A stretch of DNA of 64,000 nt from Ardenticatenaceae bacterium (GCA_011525915.1 WYBM01000038.1:124001-188000); one strand, 5' to 3'; shown: positions 9,570-18,618, numbered from the stretch's first letter. Numbers and translations are program-made. The notes: generated from the letters alone by a model not told the origin.

Positions 9570-9598
9570 CGCGGGCAAAACATAGGAGGAAGCAACAA

Positions 9599-9808
9599 AT
9601 GAACAAGATGTTTAGCTTTATGGCCGGGGCATTGTGTGGCGCTTTAATTGGCAGCGTCACGGCCTTGCTGCTAACACCAACCTCTGGCGAAGCGTTAAAG
9701 ACCTCGGCCAAAAGCCGCTGGCAAGCAGCTATTGATGATGGCCGTCAGGCCATGGCGGCTAAGGAACAGGAGTTGCAACTGCAGTTTGACCAGGCCAAAC
9801 GCAGTTGA
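9599..9808 (+). CDS. YtxH-like small membrane-anchored protein
   Basis: A 69-aa protein with one glycine/alanine-rich N-terminal helix (FMAGALCGALIGSVTALLLT) followed directly by TPTSGEALK and an amphipathic, charged helix. This is the usual architecture of YtxH/DUF948-type general stress proteins. A strong Shine-Dalgarno (AGGAGGAAG) precedes the ATG. Function in these small proteins is poorly defined; a membrane-surface or envelope-stress role is inference. Confidence 0.75.
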   Translation: MNKMFSFMAGALCGALIGSVTALLLTPTSGEALKTSAKSRWQAAIDDGRQAMAAKEQELQLQFDQAKRS

Positions 9809-9851
9809 CCTAGTCAACCGTCGAAGATGAGGCATGACCTTACCCTTGCAG

Positions 9852-11990
9852 CTATTGGGTCACATTTAACCAGTAAGTGGCGGCGGTATTTACAAAAGGG
9901 GTTTGAGGCATGATGACCAGGACACCCCCTCCTTTGCCAATTTCTACCAACCATTGACCCTGATTGATAGTGTCCAATGGCAGGGTTGTAACTTTGGGCT
10001 CTACCCCTTCTTCAATGAGCAGAACTGACCATTGCTGAGGGAGTAAACCACCCGTCAGCACAAACCCTTCAGCCAGCCAACCCTCCGGTCCATCGGTGAA
10101 TGTGGCGGTCTGGTGGCCGGTGACATTAATGTTATCTATGGCAAAGCCCTGGCCGGTAATACCAGAATCGGTCAGCACATCAAAGCGAATGGTAACTGGT
10201 TGGCCCACGTAATCATCAAGGGAGATGCTCTCTTTTAACCACTCGTTTTCAGCATCAGCCTCGGCGGCGCTACGGCCGTTATACCCATACCCATATTGAT
10301 CGCGTTGGCCATGTTCCGGTCGTAGGGTCTGCCATGTCTGGCCGCTGTCTGTAGACAGAGAAACATAGGCAAAGTCATAATCTTCTTCCAGATCATACCA
10401 CACGGCATAGGTCAGGGTAGCCTGCGCCATACGGCTCAGATCAAAAACGGCCGTAAGCCGGGCATTCATCTCATCCACTGCCGGGGCATACCAGAAAACG
10501 TTGTCGTTAGTGATGGGGGCGTCTATCATCGACACCGTCGTGTTTCCGGCAAAAGAAACAGTCACCGGTCCCCGCAATTTGTTTAAATCAATGTAATGGA
10601 CGCCAAACTGGTCCAGCGATTCCACCAAGTTTAATCCCTGACCGCTTTGCGCTTCCTTAAAAAAGGCCGGTCGGTGCAAGTCCAACTCCTCGTAGAAGAA
10701 AAATTTATTGGTATTGGTGCCATTGTTATCCAGATAATTGGCGGCGGCCCAGTTAGCGGTGAACTGTTCTAGCGTAGTTTCCGGCGCATACCCTTGCAAA
10801 ATAGCGCGCACGCCAGCCATGCCGTTGGCTGGGTGGCGTGACAGCTCTTGCACGGCCGTCTCCCCCAACTGTTCCCAAAGATAAACGGCAAACAAATAGG
10901 CGCCCGCATAATGAGCATAGACTGATTCGTCATCATACGTCCAGGTATTCAGGCGCGTTTCCGGCTTTTCCAGGTAATCAATGGTATCGGCCGTATCTGC
11001 AAAGCCCAGGTAAATTTCGGCCAGTTGTGACAGCCCTTCGTTCAGCCAGGCTGATTCACCGGGGTCTACATGCCATTGAATGAGGTGTTGAACTTCATGA
11101 ACCAGCGTAGCGTAGTATAAGTCATGGGCGATATTTAGTTCGCCCATGTTCAGGTAAATGATTTCCTGCTCGTTGGAGTAGTTAAATAACTCCTGCAAAT
11201 ACTCGTCTTCGTTGCGGAAATAGCCCAATTCATCGGCCGCCGTGTGGCTAACGTGCAGCACGGAAAAGCGAGGGTCATTGTCTACCCCTGGTGACCACAA
11301 GGAGCCAAAGAGGGTTTCCAGCCGGCCATAATAATCATTTTCAAAGCGATTGGCAGCTTCGGCCACTTCGGCGGCATCCAGGTTTAGCCCATTTTCCACC
11401 CAAAAGTAGGTGTGTTCGGTTACGGCCGTCAGTGTGGCCTCAATCGTATCCATATCATTAAAAAAGGTGTGGGTGTCTCCCAATTGGTAAGATACTGGCG
11501 GGGTAGTGCGGCTGCGAGGTCCCGTAAAACCACTCAGACGGACAGCTGTTTCGTAATAATCATGGGCCGGGTAATCGGTTATGTAAAGCTGCTCAAGATC
11601 GACAAAAGCCCGCGGCGGAATAGGATGTTGGCTAATCTGAGCCGGTACAGGTAGGGTAAAGCTGATCACGGCCGCAGGCGTCTCGAAAGGATTGGGCGTC
11701 TGGGACACATCAGCCAACGTCTGGTCATGGGTGGGCACGGCCGTGGGGGGAACGGCCGGCGTAAGGGTACCAACAGCTTCCAGAACAGCTCGGTTAGCAG
11801 TCTCTATAGCCGCAACAGTTTCTTGGATATGGGCTTCCTCTGCTTCCTGATACCGTATCCAGGCGTAAATACCACCACCAACGCCGATGAACCCCAGACA
11901 GGCCATACAAAGCAGCATAAACAGGCAGCCGCCCAACAGCAGCAACGTTCGTTGAGTATTTCCAGGTTGCGGTTCAGATGTGGAGACCAT
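9852..11990 (-). CDS. Membrane-anchored HExxH metallopeptidase, hyicolysin (M30)-like, with MAM-like C-terminus
   Basis: A 712-aa protein: an N-terminal hydrophobic anchor (about 14-42), a Thr/Pro linker, then a catalytic region with HEVQHLIQWH near residue 297 and the downstream glutamate in WLNEGLSQLAEIY. This pattern resembles the M30 hyicolysin group (HExQH...WLNEG). The C-terminal third carries a beta-sandwich resembling the MAM-like domain of immune inhibitor A (TLTYAVWYDLEEDYDFAYV, later GFAIDNINVTG). It is 44 bases downstream of a paralogue on the same strand and probably cotranscribed. Likely an extracellular anchored protease; substrate unknown. Exact peptidase family is my best match, not proven. 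Confidence 0.8.
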   Translation of the reverse strand: MVSTSEPQPGNTQRTLLLLGGCLFMLLCMACLGFIGVGGGIYAWIRYQEAEEAHIQETVAAIETANRAVLEAVGTLTPAVPPTAVPTHDQTLADVSQTPNPFETPAAVISFTLPVPAQISQHPIPPRAFVDLEQLYITDYPAHDYYETAVRLSGFTGPRSRTTPPVSYQLGDTHTFFNDMDTIEATLTAVTEHTYFWVENGLNLDAAEVAEAANRFENDYYGRLETLFGSLWSPGVDNDPRFSVLHVSHTAADELGYFRNEDEYLQELFNYSNEQEIIYLNMGELNIAHDLYYATLVHEVQHLIQWHVDPGESAWLNEGLSQLAEIYLGFADTADTIDYLEKPETRLNTWTYDDESVYAHYAGAYLFAVYLWEQLGETAVQELSRHPANGMAGVRAILQGYAPETTLEQFTANWAAANYLDNNGTNTNKFFFYEELDLHRPAFFKEAQSGQGLNLVESLDQFGVHYIDLNKLRGPVTVSFAGNTTVSMIDAPITNDNVFWYAPAVDEMNARLTAVFDLSRMAQATLTYAVWYDLEEDYDFAYVSLSTDSGQTWQTLRPEHGQRDQYGYGYNGRSAAEADAENEWLKESISLDDYVGQPVTIRFDVLTDSGITGQGFAIDNINVTGHQTATFTDGPEGWLAEGFVLTGGLLPQQWSVLLIEEGVEPKVTTLPLDTINQGQWLVEIGKGGGVLVIMPQTPFVNTAATYWLNVTQ

Positions 11991-12034
11991 TCAGTCATTA
12001 CCTGTGAGGTGGCAGGTGCTTTCAGGGGCGCCTA

Positions 12035-13954
12035 TCACCTGATAAATTTAATGTTATAAGCGGCGGGTTGTTGGGTTACAGGTGTCACCGCCGCTATGAT
12101 AAGGATAGCCCATGACTGGTCGCTGTCCATAGGAAATTGCCACTGGCCTTGCTGGTTCTCATTCAGTGACAACCGCTCTACTTGTGGCCCATTAGCGCCC
12201 CACCTGATGCGCTGCAGCAAAAATTGTTGCGGTAAGACATCTGTGGCTCGCACGATACCCGCTTCCTGCCAACCAGCATCACTTTCTGCGTCATCCCAAA
12301 AGTTGAGTTCAGGAATGGCCAGGTCATCCACCAGAAAGCCTGGCCCACGCACAGCACCATCGGTCACATATTGGAAGCGCAGCCATATTTCCTGCCCGGC
12401 ATAAGGGGTGAGATCGGCCGTTTCCTGCACCCAGGCTGGCGCAGTGCCGTTCCCACTTTGGCCGGTGTACCCGGGACCGAAGCTGTTGCCCTGGGGATTC
12501 TCACGGGTGGTAGAAGGGGTTTCTAGCAACTGCCACGTGCGCCCGTCATCTAGGGATACAGAAAGGTAAGCGTAATCCCACCCCTCTTCAATATCAAACC
12601 ATGTCCAAAAGGTGAGGGTGGCGGTGGGCAGGCCGGTCAGGTCAAACGGCCGTGTCAGGTGCATATCAGACTCATCGGCCGGCAGGCTGGTGTACACATA
12701 GCCGCCGCTGTGCGCCGCCGTGTTCACCAACCGGGTCTGCTGTGTGCCGGTGAAGATGACGGTGACGGGTTGGTGGCTTTTTATCTGGTAATAGTCAGCG
12801 CCAAATTGATGCACGGCCGTCATTGCTTCTGCCGGGAAACGTGAGATCGTAGGGGTGGTTAAGGGAGGGATGGGCACGGTGTAAGGTGTCTGCTCGCCGG
12901 CGCCGGCCAGGTAAGTATCCGCCAGCCAGTCAGCAAACAGGTCTACGGCCGTTAGCCCTGCCCCTATTTCTGCCAGCACGGCATCTACCCCAGCCAGACC
13001 ATTTTCGGGGTGACGCACCAATGCCTGGGTGGCAGCGGCCCCCCAACGCTCGTAAAAATAAAGAGCAAAGAGGTAGGCGGCGGCATAATGCCCGCCCACC
13101 ACAGCCGGTTCCTGGCTCAGGTGTGTTAATGGCAGGTCGGTTTGGTTAACATAATCATTTGCTCTATCTGGCGTATAACCATTTAAGTGGGCCGCTAACT
13201 CCGCCAATCCCTCGTTTAACCAGCTGTCTTCGTTTTTATCGGTGTGCCAGTGGATAAGGTGCTGCAGCTCATGGGCAATGGTGCTGTAATAGGCATCTGT
13301 GCCTATTTTGACGTGATCCATGTTGACATAAAGCATCTCGCGCTGATTGGAATAAGGGTTCACGGCCGTGACCACTTCATCTGCCGAAGCATAATAAGCG
13401 GCGATGCCCTGGCCTATTCCCGTGGCATGCAAAATCGTGAGCCGGGGATCCCCATCGACCCCAGGCTGCCACTCGGTGCCAAAAAAGGCACGCGTGGTAG
13501 GTAATACCTCCTGCTCCAGGTGGTGAAAAGCGGCATAGGCCGCTTCTACGTTTATCCCTTTTTCACTTTCCACCCAAACCAACAACGCATCTGATTGGTA
13601 TACCAGCCGGGCTTCAATCTGGCGGTTACGGCCGTCATCAAAATTCTGCATCCAAAACGGGGCCACCTGCCGCATCTGGTAGGCTAAGGGCGTTGCCTGA
13701 GCCAGCCGCGGAACATCTGTCCCCTGAAAGCCATTCACCAAAGCTACCATGTCCCGCTCAGGCGCTTCAGCCAGCACCAGGCTGGCCAGCGTTTCATAAG
13801 CGGCTGCGGGTGGCGCAGCCATGACCAATTCCGGTACAATCTGGCCAGACTCGCTAGCAAAGCCGGCACAGCCTGACAGGCAGGTGAGAAAAGAGAGTAA
13901 AATCAGGCAGACCCGACACCCTGACGCACTTTGCGGGTTAGTAATGGTTGTCAT
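12035..13954 (-). CDS. Lipoprotein HExxH metallopeptidase, paralogue of the downstream gene
   Basis: A 639-aa protein with a lipoprotein signal (hydrophobic stretch ending LSGC, near residues 29-32 from the ATG), a catalytic HELQHLIHWH near residue 229 and WLNEGLAELAAHL. A C-terminal MAM/jelly-roll-like domain follows (TLTFWTWFDIEEGWDYAYLS, GFLVDDLAIPE). It is the same architecture as the 9852-11990 gene but lipid-anchored rather than helix-anchored. The frame is open from a TTG at 13960; the ATG at 13954 is preferred because a TATAAT box ends 8 bases before it. First gene of the two-gene peptidase operon and divergent from fabH. Confidence 0.8.
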   Translation of the reverse strand: MTTITNPQSASGCRVCLILLSFLTCLSGCAGFASESGQIVPELVMAAPPAAAYETLASLVLAEAPERDMVALVNGFQGTDVPRLAQATPLAYQMRQVAPFWMQNFDDGRNRQIEARLVYQSDALLVWVESEKGINVEAAYAAFHHLEQEVLPTTRAFFGTEWQPGVDGDPRLTILHATGIGQGIAAYYASADEVVTAVNPYSNQREMLYVNMDHVKIGTDAYYSTIAHELQHLIHWHTDKNEDSWLNEGLAELAAHLNGYTPDRANDYVNQTDLPLTHLSQEPAVVGGHYAAAYLFALYFYERWGAAATQALVRHPENGLAGVDAVLAEIGAGLTAVDLFADWLADTYLAGAGEQTPYTVPIPPLTTPTISRFPAEAMTAVHQFGADYYQIKSHQPVTVIFTGTQQTRLVNTAAHSGGYVYTSLPADESDMHLTRPFDLTGLPTATLTFWTWFDIEEGWDYAYLSVSLDDGRTWQLLETPSTTRENPQGNSFGPGYTGQSGNGTAPAWVQETADLTPYAGQEIWLRFQYVTDGAVRGPGFLVDDLAIPELNFWDDAESDAGWQEAGIVRATDVLPQQFLLQRIRWGANGPQVERLSLNENQQGQWQFPMDSDQSWAILIIAAVTPVTQQPAAYNIKFIR

Positions 13955-13962
13955 AGACAAGG

Positions 13963-13968
13963 ATTATA
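13963..13968 (-). promoter_or_regulatory. -10 box (TATAAT) for the peptidase operon, leaderless-type
   Basis: On the minus strand TATAAT ends 8 bases before the ATG at 13954, leaving essentially no leader. An AACGGCCGTT palindrome lies in the presumed spacer just upstream (13977-13986), in the divergent region shared with fabH. Confidence 0.5.
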
Positions 13969-14046
13969 CCGGAGGAACGGCCGTTCTTCAGCAATCACCG
14001 GTTGCCGGACAGCGCTACCTCATCCCAAGGGTCAAGGAAAGGGATT

Positions 14047-15207
14047 ATGAAATATGCCCACATCATCGGTTGGGGCAAATATGTTCCCAGCCGAGTTTTA
14101 ACCAATCACGATCTGGAACGCATGATTAATACTTCTGACGAGTGGATCGCCCGGCGCACCGGCATCCGTGAGCGGCATATCGCTGACGCTCGAGAGACTA
14201 CGGCTACCCTGGCTTTTGAGGCCGCGGCTCGTGCCCTGGTTGTCGCCGATTTGCACCCCTCACAGGTGGAGCTCATTATTGTGGCCACCTCTACGCCAGA
14301 ATACATCTTCCCCTCCACAGCATGCCGGGTACAGGATTATCTGGGAGCCATCAAAGCGGGCGCATTTGACCTGAGCGCTGCCTGCTCCGGGTTTGTCTAT
14401 GCGCTGGACATGGCAGCACAGGCCATTGCTACCGGTTCGGTGCGTAATGCTGTAGTCATCGGCGCGGAAACGATGTCCCGTGTGCTGGACTGGGAAGACC
14501 GCGGCACCTGTGTATTATTTGGGGATGGTGCAGGTGCGGTGGTGCTGAAGGGATCAGACATAGAAGGGGGCGTGTTGGCTTCTACACTGCGGTCTGATGG
14601 TTCCGGTGGTGATCTGCTCAGTTTGCCGGCCATTTACCATAATCCGGTACCCACTTTAGAACCGGAGTATTTCCATAACGGGCACAAACACAATACCATC
14701 ACCATGGACGGCCGTCAGGTCTTCCGTTTTGCCACGCAGGTCATTGCCGATTCAGTTAACGAAACAATGCTTAAAGCAGGTCTGAGACTTGAAGATGTCA
14801 ACCTGATCATCCCTCACCAGGCGAATACACGTATCATCGAGGCCGCCGCCAAGCGGCTGAAAGTGCCAGAAGAGCGATTTTATACCAACGTGCAACTGTT
14901 GGGGAACACCTCCGCCGCTTCCATTCCCATCGCTCTATGTGATGCTGTGAGTGACGGCCGTCTGCATCCGGATGATAATGTTATTTTTGTGGGTTTTGGC
15001 GGCGGGTTGACCTGGGCTGCTTCGGCGGTGAAGTGGAATGTCACCCCACCGACCGTATCACGACCCCGCCAGGAATGGCGCCGGGCGCGCTACGTGTATG
15101 CACGCGGCCGCTCCAAGATAAAGCGCTACGGTCGTCGCCTGGGCGCGTGGCTTGGCGGCTCACCCACACCAGATGCTAAAATGCGTGACATAAAAAAGAA
15201 GCCCTGA
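14047..15207 (+). CDS. fabH: Beta-ketoacyl-ACP synthase III with basic C-terminal extension
   Basis: A 386-aa protein that initiates type II fatty-acid synthesis by condensing acyl-CoA with malonyl-ACP. The Cys-His-Asn triad is visible in AACSGF, IPHQANTRI and GNTSAAS. The family normally ends at about GFGGGLTWAASAVKW. Here roughly 55 further residues follow, very rich in Arg/Lys (RQEWRRARYVYARGRSKIKR), which is unusual for FabH. The ATG at 14047 has an AAGGAAAGGG Shine-Dalgarno; the frame is open upstream to 14002. It stands alone, with no other fab genes in the window. A related KAS III-like enzyme of specialised metabolism cannot be excluded. Confidence 0.93.
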   Translation: MKYAHIIGWGKYVPSRVLTNHDLERMINTSDEWIARRTGIRERHIADARETTATLAFEAAARALVVADLHPSQVELIIVATSTPEYIFPSTACRVQDYLGAIKAGAFDLSAACSGFVYALDMAAQAIATGSVRNAVVIGAETMSRVLDWEDRGTCVLFGDGAGAVVLKGSDIEGGVLASTLRSDGSGGDLLSLPAIYHNPVPTLEPEYFHNGHKHNTITMDGRQVFRFATQVIADSVNETMLKAGLRLEDVNLIIPHQANTRIIEAAAKRLKVPEERFYTNVQLLGNTSAASIPIALCDAVSDGRLHPDDNVIFVGFGGGLTWAASAVKWNVTPPTVSRPRQEWRRARYVYARGRSKIKRYGRRLGAWLGGSPTPDAKMRDIKKKP

Positions 15208-15235
15208 CGGCCTTGGGTAAACCAGGAATGACCCC

Positions 15236-15886
15236 TTAAATGGCCCGGGCAATGTGCTGCAAAATCTCTTTTTCATTCACCACGCCCTCAATATGGACAC
15301 GGCCGTTGACCACGGTATGGGGTAAATAGTTCACCGAATACCGCTCCACAATCACCGGGAATTGATCAGCCATGATCATAAACACACGCACATGGGGGCT
15401 TACCACAGCCATATTAAAAAGAGGCTGGGCCATGAGTGCCCCGGCTTCATTGTCTGCGGCCGTAATCACCTCTACCCGTACCTCTTTTTGCAACTTGCTC
15501 AATTGAATACGCGTCAGCGCCTCTGAGGTCATGCCGCGAAAAGAAACAGCCTGAACGGCGGCGATAAACGAGGTCATGGGGTAGCCATTGGGCAGGCCAA
15601 TGAGGCGCACCCCCACATCCTTATATCCCTCTGGCGTGCCGTGCATAATACCCAACACCGGCCAGTAATCATAATTCACCCGGCGCGGCAAGGTCTGGGT
15701 GCTGATGCCATCAAAGTGGGCAGCCAAAACACGACACAGCCGGACCGCCTCTGCATCATGCGGAAAGGTTTCGTCTGCCCACACTACCAGATGGACAGGC
15801 TCTGGCAAATGGTCTAACAAAGCAGGCAACTGCGCCCAGGTTTCGCTGTCAAAAGGGTTTGTTGTTTCATTCATTGGTTCAGGCAT
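15236..15886 (-). CDS. Tandem thioredoxin-fold protein related to PDO/AhpF-N, lacking CxxC motifs
   Basis: A 216-aa protein that reads as two thioredoxin/glutaredoxin folds in tandem, as in archaeal protein disulfide oxidoreductase and the N-terminal part of AhpF. The second fold begins RVEVITAADNEAGALMAQPL, where the family has a CPYC centre, and ends with the cis-Pro-like region VNYLPHTVVNG. The first fold contains GVRLIGLPNGYP. Neither fold has a redox CxxC; the whole protein has only one cysteine (VRLCRVLAAHF). It is therefore probably a non-redox binding or scaffold derivative. Downstream of fabH and convergent with it (28 bases). Confidence 0.7.
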   Translation of the reverse strand: MPEPMNETTNPFDSETWAQLPALLDHLPEPVHLVVWADETFPHDAEAVRLCRVLAAHFDGISTQTLPRRVNYDYWPVLGIMHGTPEGYKDVGVRLIGLPNGYPMTSFIAAVQAVSFRGMTSEALTRIQLSKLQKEVRVEVITAADNEAGALMAQPLFNMAVVSPHVRVFMIMADQFPVIVERYSVNYLPHTVVNGRVHIEGVVNEKEILQHIARAI

Positions 15887-15987
15887 GGCTCTTTTTATGT
15901 CATAACATGCAAGATGGCAACGTCATAGGCTTTGTCGTTTCTCCTGACAGACACGCTGGTTCATGCTTTGGGGGCTGCCCCCTGATA

Positions 15988-16725
15988 CTACGGCCGCATA
16001 TGGCTGTTCTCCGCGATCACCGGAATAACCAGTAAATTGCCCGGGTAGATGGTAGGATAACCGGTGTAATAGCAGCCATAGTTGTAACCACCATAGGGTG
16101 CAGTACCCAGAGGATAATACCAGGCATCATCATGGGCGTTATACCCATAACAACCGTAGTTGGCAAACATCAGCATATCCAGTGGAATTTTATACCGGCC
16201 GGCAATAGATAAAAGTGTGTCACCCTGTTGCACCGTGTAGTAGATAAGGCAGGGTGGGCCCACAGGGGTGCCGGCACTGCCCACATTTGGAATTGTCCAC
16301 ACCTCGCCGGCCATAATCCAGCCAGGATGCGGCAGGCGGTTGACCGCAGCTATTTCCTGTGGTGACGCACCATAACAGCGCGCAATCTGGTAAAGCCATT
16401 CCCGCTCCTGGACTGTGTGCTGCGTGGAAATGGAGGTGATTTCTGGAGCCGTACCGCCACTTTCTGTTATTTGTTCTGGTGAGGGCAGTGGTGTTGGTTC
16501 ACTGACGATGCCCATATCGGTCGCCGGTTCGGTGAGGGGGGGCGGTTCGCTGGCGGTTTGCGTTTCGCCGGGCTGTGGTTGGGTTTCACTGACAAAAGCT
16601 GGGGCCACGGCATCAGTCGTAGTCTGTTCAGGTGCTGGCAGGGGTTCCTGATTGTTACGGCAGGCAGCCGTGGTCAGCATCATGACCAGCACTACCAACC
16701 ACAAAAAAAACGGCTTTCGTTTCAT
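15988..16725 (-). CDS. LysM-domain lipoprotein
   Basis: A 245-aa protein with a lipoprotein signal peptide (MKRKPFFLWLVVLVMMLTTA then a Cys at 22) and a Thr/Pro/Glu-rich linker to about residue 100. Two LysM modules follow: QHTVQEREWLYQIARCYG and YYTVQQGDTLLSIAGRY. The second is interrupted by a tyrosine/glycine-rich insert (GCYGYNAHDDAWYYPLG). LysM binds N-acetylglucosamine polymers, so the protein probably sits at the cell surface bound to peptidoglycan or a similar glycan. AGGAGG precedes the ATG. Confidence 0.85.
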   Translation of the reverse strand: MKRKPFFLWLVVLVMMLTTAACRNNQEPLPAPEQTTTDAVAPAFVSETQPQPGETQTASEPPPLTEPATDMGIVSEPTPLPSPEQITESGGTAPEITSISTQHTVQEREWLYQIARCYGASPQEIAAVNRLPHPGWIMAGEVWTIPNVGSAGTPVGPPCLIYYTVQQGDTLLSIAGRYKIPLDMLMFANYGCYGYNAHDDAWYYPLGTAPYGGYNYGCYYTGYPTIYPGNLLVIPVIAENSHMRP

Positions 16726-16832
16726 GGGGTCCTCCTGTACTGCTTATGTGCAGATAACATTATGTCACTCTAATAGGTTATACGATAACATGAAAATGTC
16801 AATCTAGCGAACATCAGCACATCAGCAGCAAA

Positions 16833-16883
16833 CAGCATCAGTCAACAGAGCTGTGCTTAACCCTGACCTATTGACTGATGCTG
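16833..16883. repeat. 13-bp perfect inverted repeat of the CAGT family
   Basis: CAGCATCAGTCAA (16833-16845) and TTGACTGATGCTG (16871-16883) with a 25-base loop, in the 271-base spacer between the LysM and HtrA-like genes. It has no T run. It resembles in sequence the CAGT/ACTG hairpins at 18.6, 32.4, 52.2 and 62.9 kb. The rest of the spacer holds no gene I can support. Confidence 0.6.
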
Positions 16884-16945
16884 CGCCCTCATGACCCACA
16901 CAGGGGGCTTCAGCTGCTACACCGTTTCACCAAAAATAACACTTT

Positions 16946-16975
16946 GGTAGGGGCGGCCCTTGTGGTCGCCTTGCC
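16946..16975. repeat. Half copy of a GTAGGGGCG-type intergenic repeat
   Basis: The stretch beginning GGTAGGGGCGGCCCTTGTGG matches the left half of the element at 50503-50559, with a few substitutions. The right half with the closing GCCCCTAC is missing here. It lies 20 bases past the stop of the HtrA-like gene. Confidence 0.55.
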
Positions 16976-16996
16976 TCCACTTCTAAGACGGTGCAA

Positions 16997-17587
16997 TTAG
17001 TTTTTACCCAAATGCTGTTTAAGGAACTGTTTGACAACGTGTACTGGCACAGCCAGGCCCACAAGGGGGCCAGAAATCATGGTATTGATGCCTACCAAAC
17101 GGCCGTGTCCATCTACCAGGGGTCCCCCCGAATGACCTGGCCGCAATTGTATGCCCACCTGAATCATCTCCACACTGGCGCCATTCCATTCCAGAGGCAC
17201 ACCTACATCAATCACAGATCCGGCACAGGCTGCCCCTACCACACCCCAGGGGTGACCGACAGCAATGACCCAGTCCCCGGCTTGCAAATCTGTAGAGCGC
17301 CCAGGGGCAATGGTGGGCAGTTCGCTGGCGTTAATGGACAGGGCGGCCAGGTCCACCTTTTCATCGTAAGCCAGCAGCTGGGAAGCAAACGTACGGCCGT
17401 CACCCAATGTCACCTGGGGCGCATGGCGCTGCACTACATGAGCATTGGTCAGGATCAGACCATCAGCATGCCAGATGGTGCCGGCGCCGCTGCCGCGATG
17501 CCCATTGGTGAGCCGCACCAGACTTTGCTGCACCTGCTGGATAACAGCCGTCATCTCAGCATTGAGGGTTTGTACAAGTTGATTCAT
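16997..17587 (-). CDS. HtrA-like S1C serine protease, no PDZ, no signal peptide
   Basis: A 196-aa trypsin-fold protease with the complete triad: His in LTNAHVV, Asp in KVDLAAL, Ser in RPGHSGGPL. It lacks the N-terminal signal or anchor and the C-terminal PDZ domain usual for DegP/HtrA, so it would be a minimal cytoplasmic protease. It follows a second, PDZ-containing homologue by 29 bases on the same strand and is likely cotranscribed. An AAAGGAG site precedes the ATG. Substrate unknown. Confidence 0.85.
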   Translation of the reverse strand: MNQLVQTLNAEMTAVIQQVQQSLVRLTNGHRGSGAGTIWHADGLILTNAHVVQRHAPQVTLGDGRTFASQLLAYDEKVDLAALSINASELPTIAPGRSTDLQAGDWVIAVGHPWGVVGAACAGSVIDVGVPLEWNGASVEMIQVGIQLRPGHSGGPLVDGHGRLVGINTMISGPLVGLAVPVHVVKQFLKQHLGKN

Positions 17588-17616
17588 GGCGTACAGGCTT
17601 ACTCCTTTACGGCCGT

Positions 17617-18510
17617 TTAGGAACGCTCCCCGATCGTTATGTCTATCGTTTGCACCTGACCACCACGCACAATTTTGGCCGGCACGGCCGTGCCCACCCG
17701 GTCACCGCTTAACAAAGCCAACAGGTCATCATGGTTTTGCACCACTTCGTTGGCCAGGGCCACGATCGTGTCACCTAACGTCAGGCCGCCCTTCTCAGCC
17801 GGGCTGTCTTTTTCCACTTCAATCACCAGCAGGCCGCGTTTTTGGCCCAGTTCAGCACGCAGCGCATCTGGCAAATGCACCCGCTGTGTGCTGACGCCCA
17901 GAAAACCACGCCGCACACGGCCGTGGGCCAGCAGGGTATCCGCCACCCGCGCCAGTGTCATCGTCGGCAATGCCAGGCTGACCCCTCGGGCCAGCGCCGA
18001 CGTGTTCAGACCCACCAGAGTGCCGTCTGCCCCCACCAGCGGCCCGCCAGAAAAACCGGGGTACATCACCAGGTCTGTCTGCAAGTAGCGGTCAATCAGG
18101 CCGCCGTGACCGGTACGCCAACTGTCACCCAAGGCACTCACAATACCTAATGTAGCCTGCACCGTGTGCCCCGGCCGGCCCAAAGCCAGCACCAGGTTGC
18201 CCACGCCTAATGTCTGTTTATTCGCTTCTGTCAACGGCTGCAGTGTAGCCGATGTGCGCAGCACAGCCAGGTCAGTGCTGGGATCACGGCCCACCAGCGC
18301 GGCTTCTACGGTGTGGCCGTCAGCCAGGCCCACGGTGATCCCTTCGTCACGTGTGACAACGTGGTTGGCTGTCACAATCACCCCATCGGCAGACCAGACG
18401 ATACCACTGGCCGGTAGCCGCCGCCGGGCTTCAACACGTACCACACTGGCCCCGGCATTTTTTACGGTCTCCGCCAGGGCGCTAGAAAGTTCAGATAAGA
18501 CGTTACTCAT
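17617..18510 (-). CDS. HtrA-like S1C serine protease with PDZ domain, no signal peptide
   Basis: A 297-aa protein: trypsin-fold domain (His in VTANHVV, Asp in STDLAVL, Ser in YPGFSGGPL) and a PDZ domain from about residue 205 (RRGFLGVS, later SPAEKGGLTLGDTIVAL). The N-terminus is hydrophilic with no signal sequence or membrane helix, atypical for HtrA, which normally acts outside the cytoplasm. The AAGGAG Shine-Dalgarno and ATG at 18510 leave no room for an upstream signal in this frame. First gene of a pair with the PDZ-less homologue. Confidence 0.88.
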   Translation of the reverse strand: MSNVLSELSSALAETVKNAGASVVRVEARRRLPASGIVWSADGVIVTANHVVTRDEGITVGLADGHTVEAALVGRDPSTDLAVLRTSATLQPLTEANKQTLGVGNLVLALGRPGHTVQATLGIVSALGDSWRTGHGGLIDRYLQTDLVMYPGFSGGPLVGADGTLVGLNTSALARGVSLALPTMTLARVADTLLAHGRVRRGFLGVSTQRVHLPDALRAELGQKRGLLVIEVEKDSPAEKGGLTLGDTIVALANEVVQNHDDLLALLSGDRVGTAVPAKIVRGGQVQTIDITIGERS

Positions 18511-18618
18511 GGGATATGCTCCTTATAATGGTTAACGATTAATGATTCATGGAGATTGTAAGGGCTAAAGGGGCGGCAGCCTATTGGCCGTTGTATGGGG
18601 GCCTACCTGGAAAAATGG

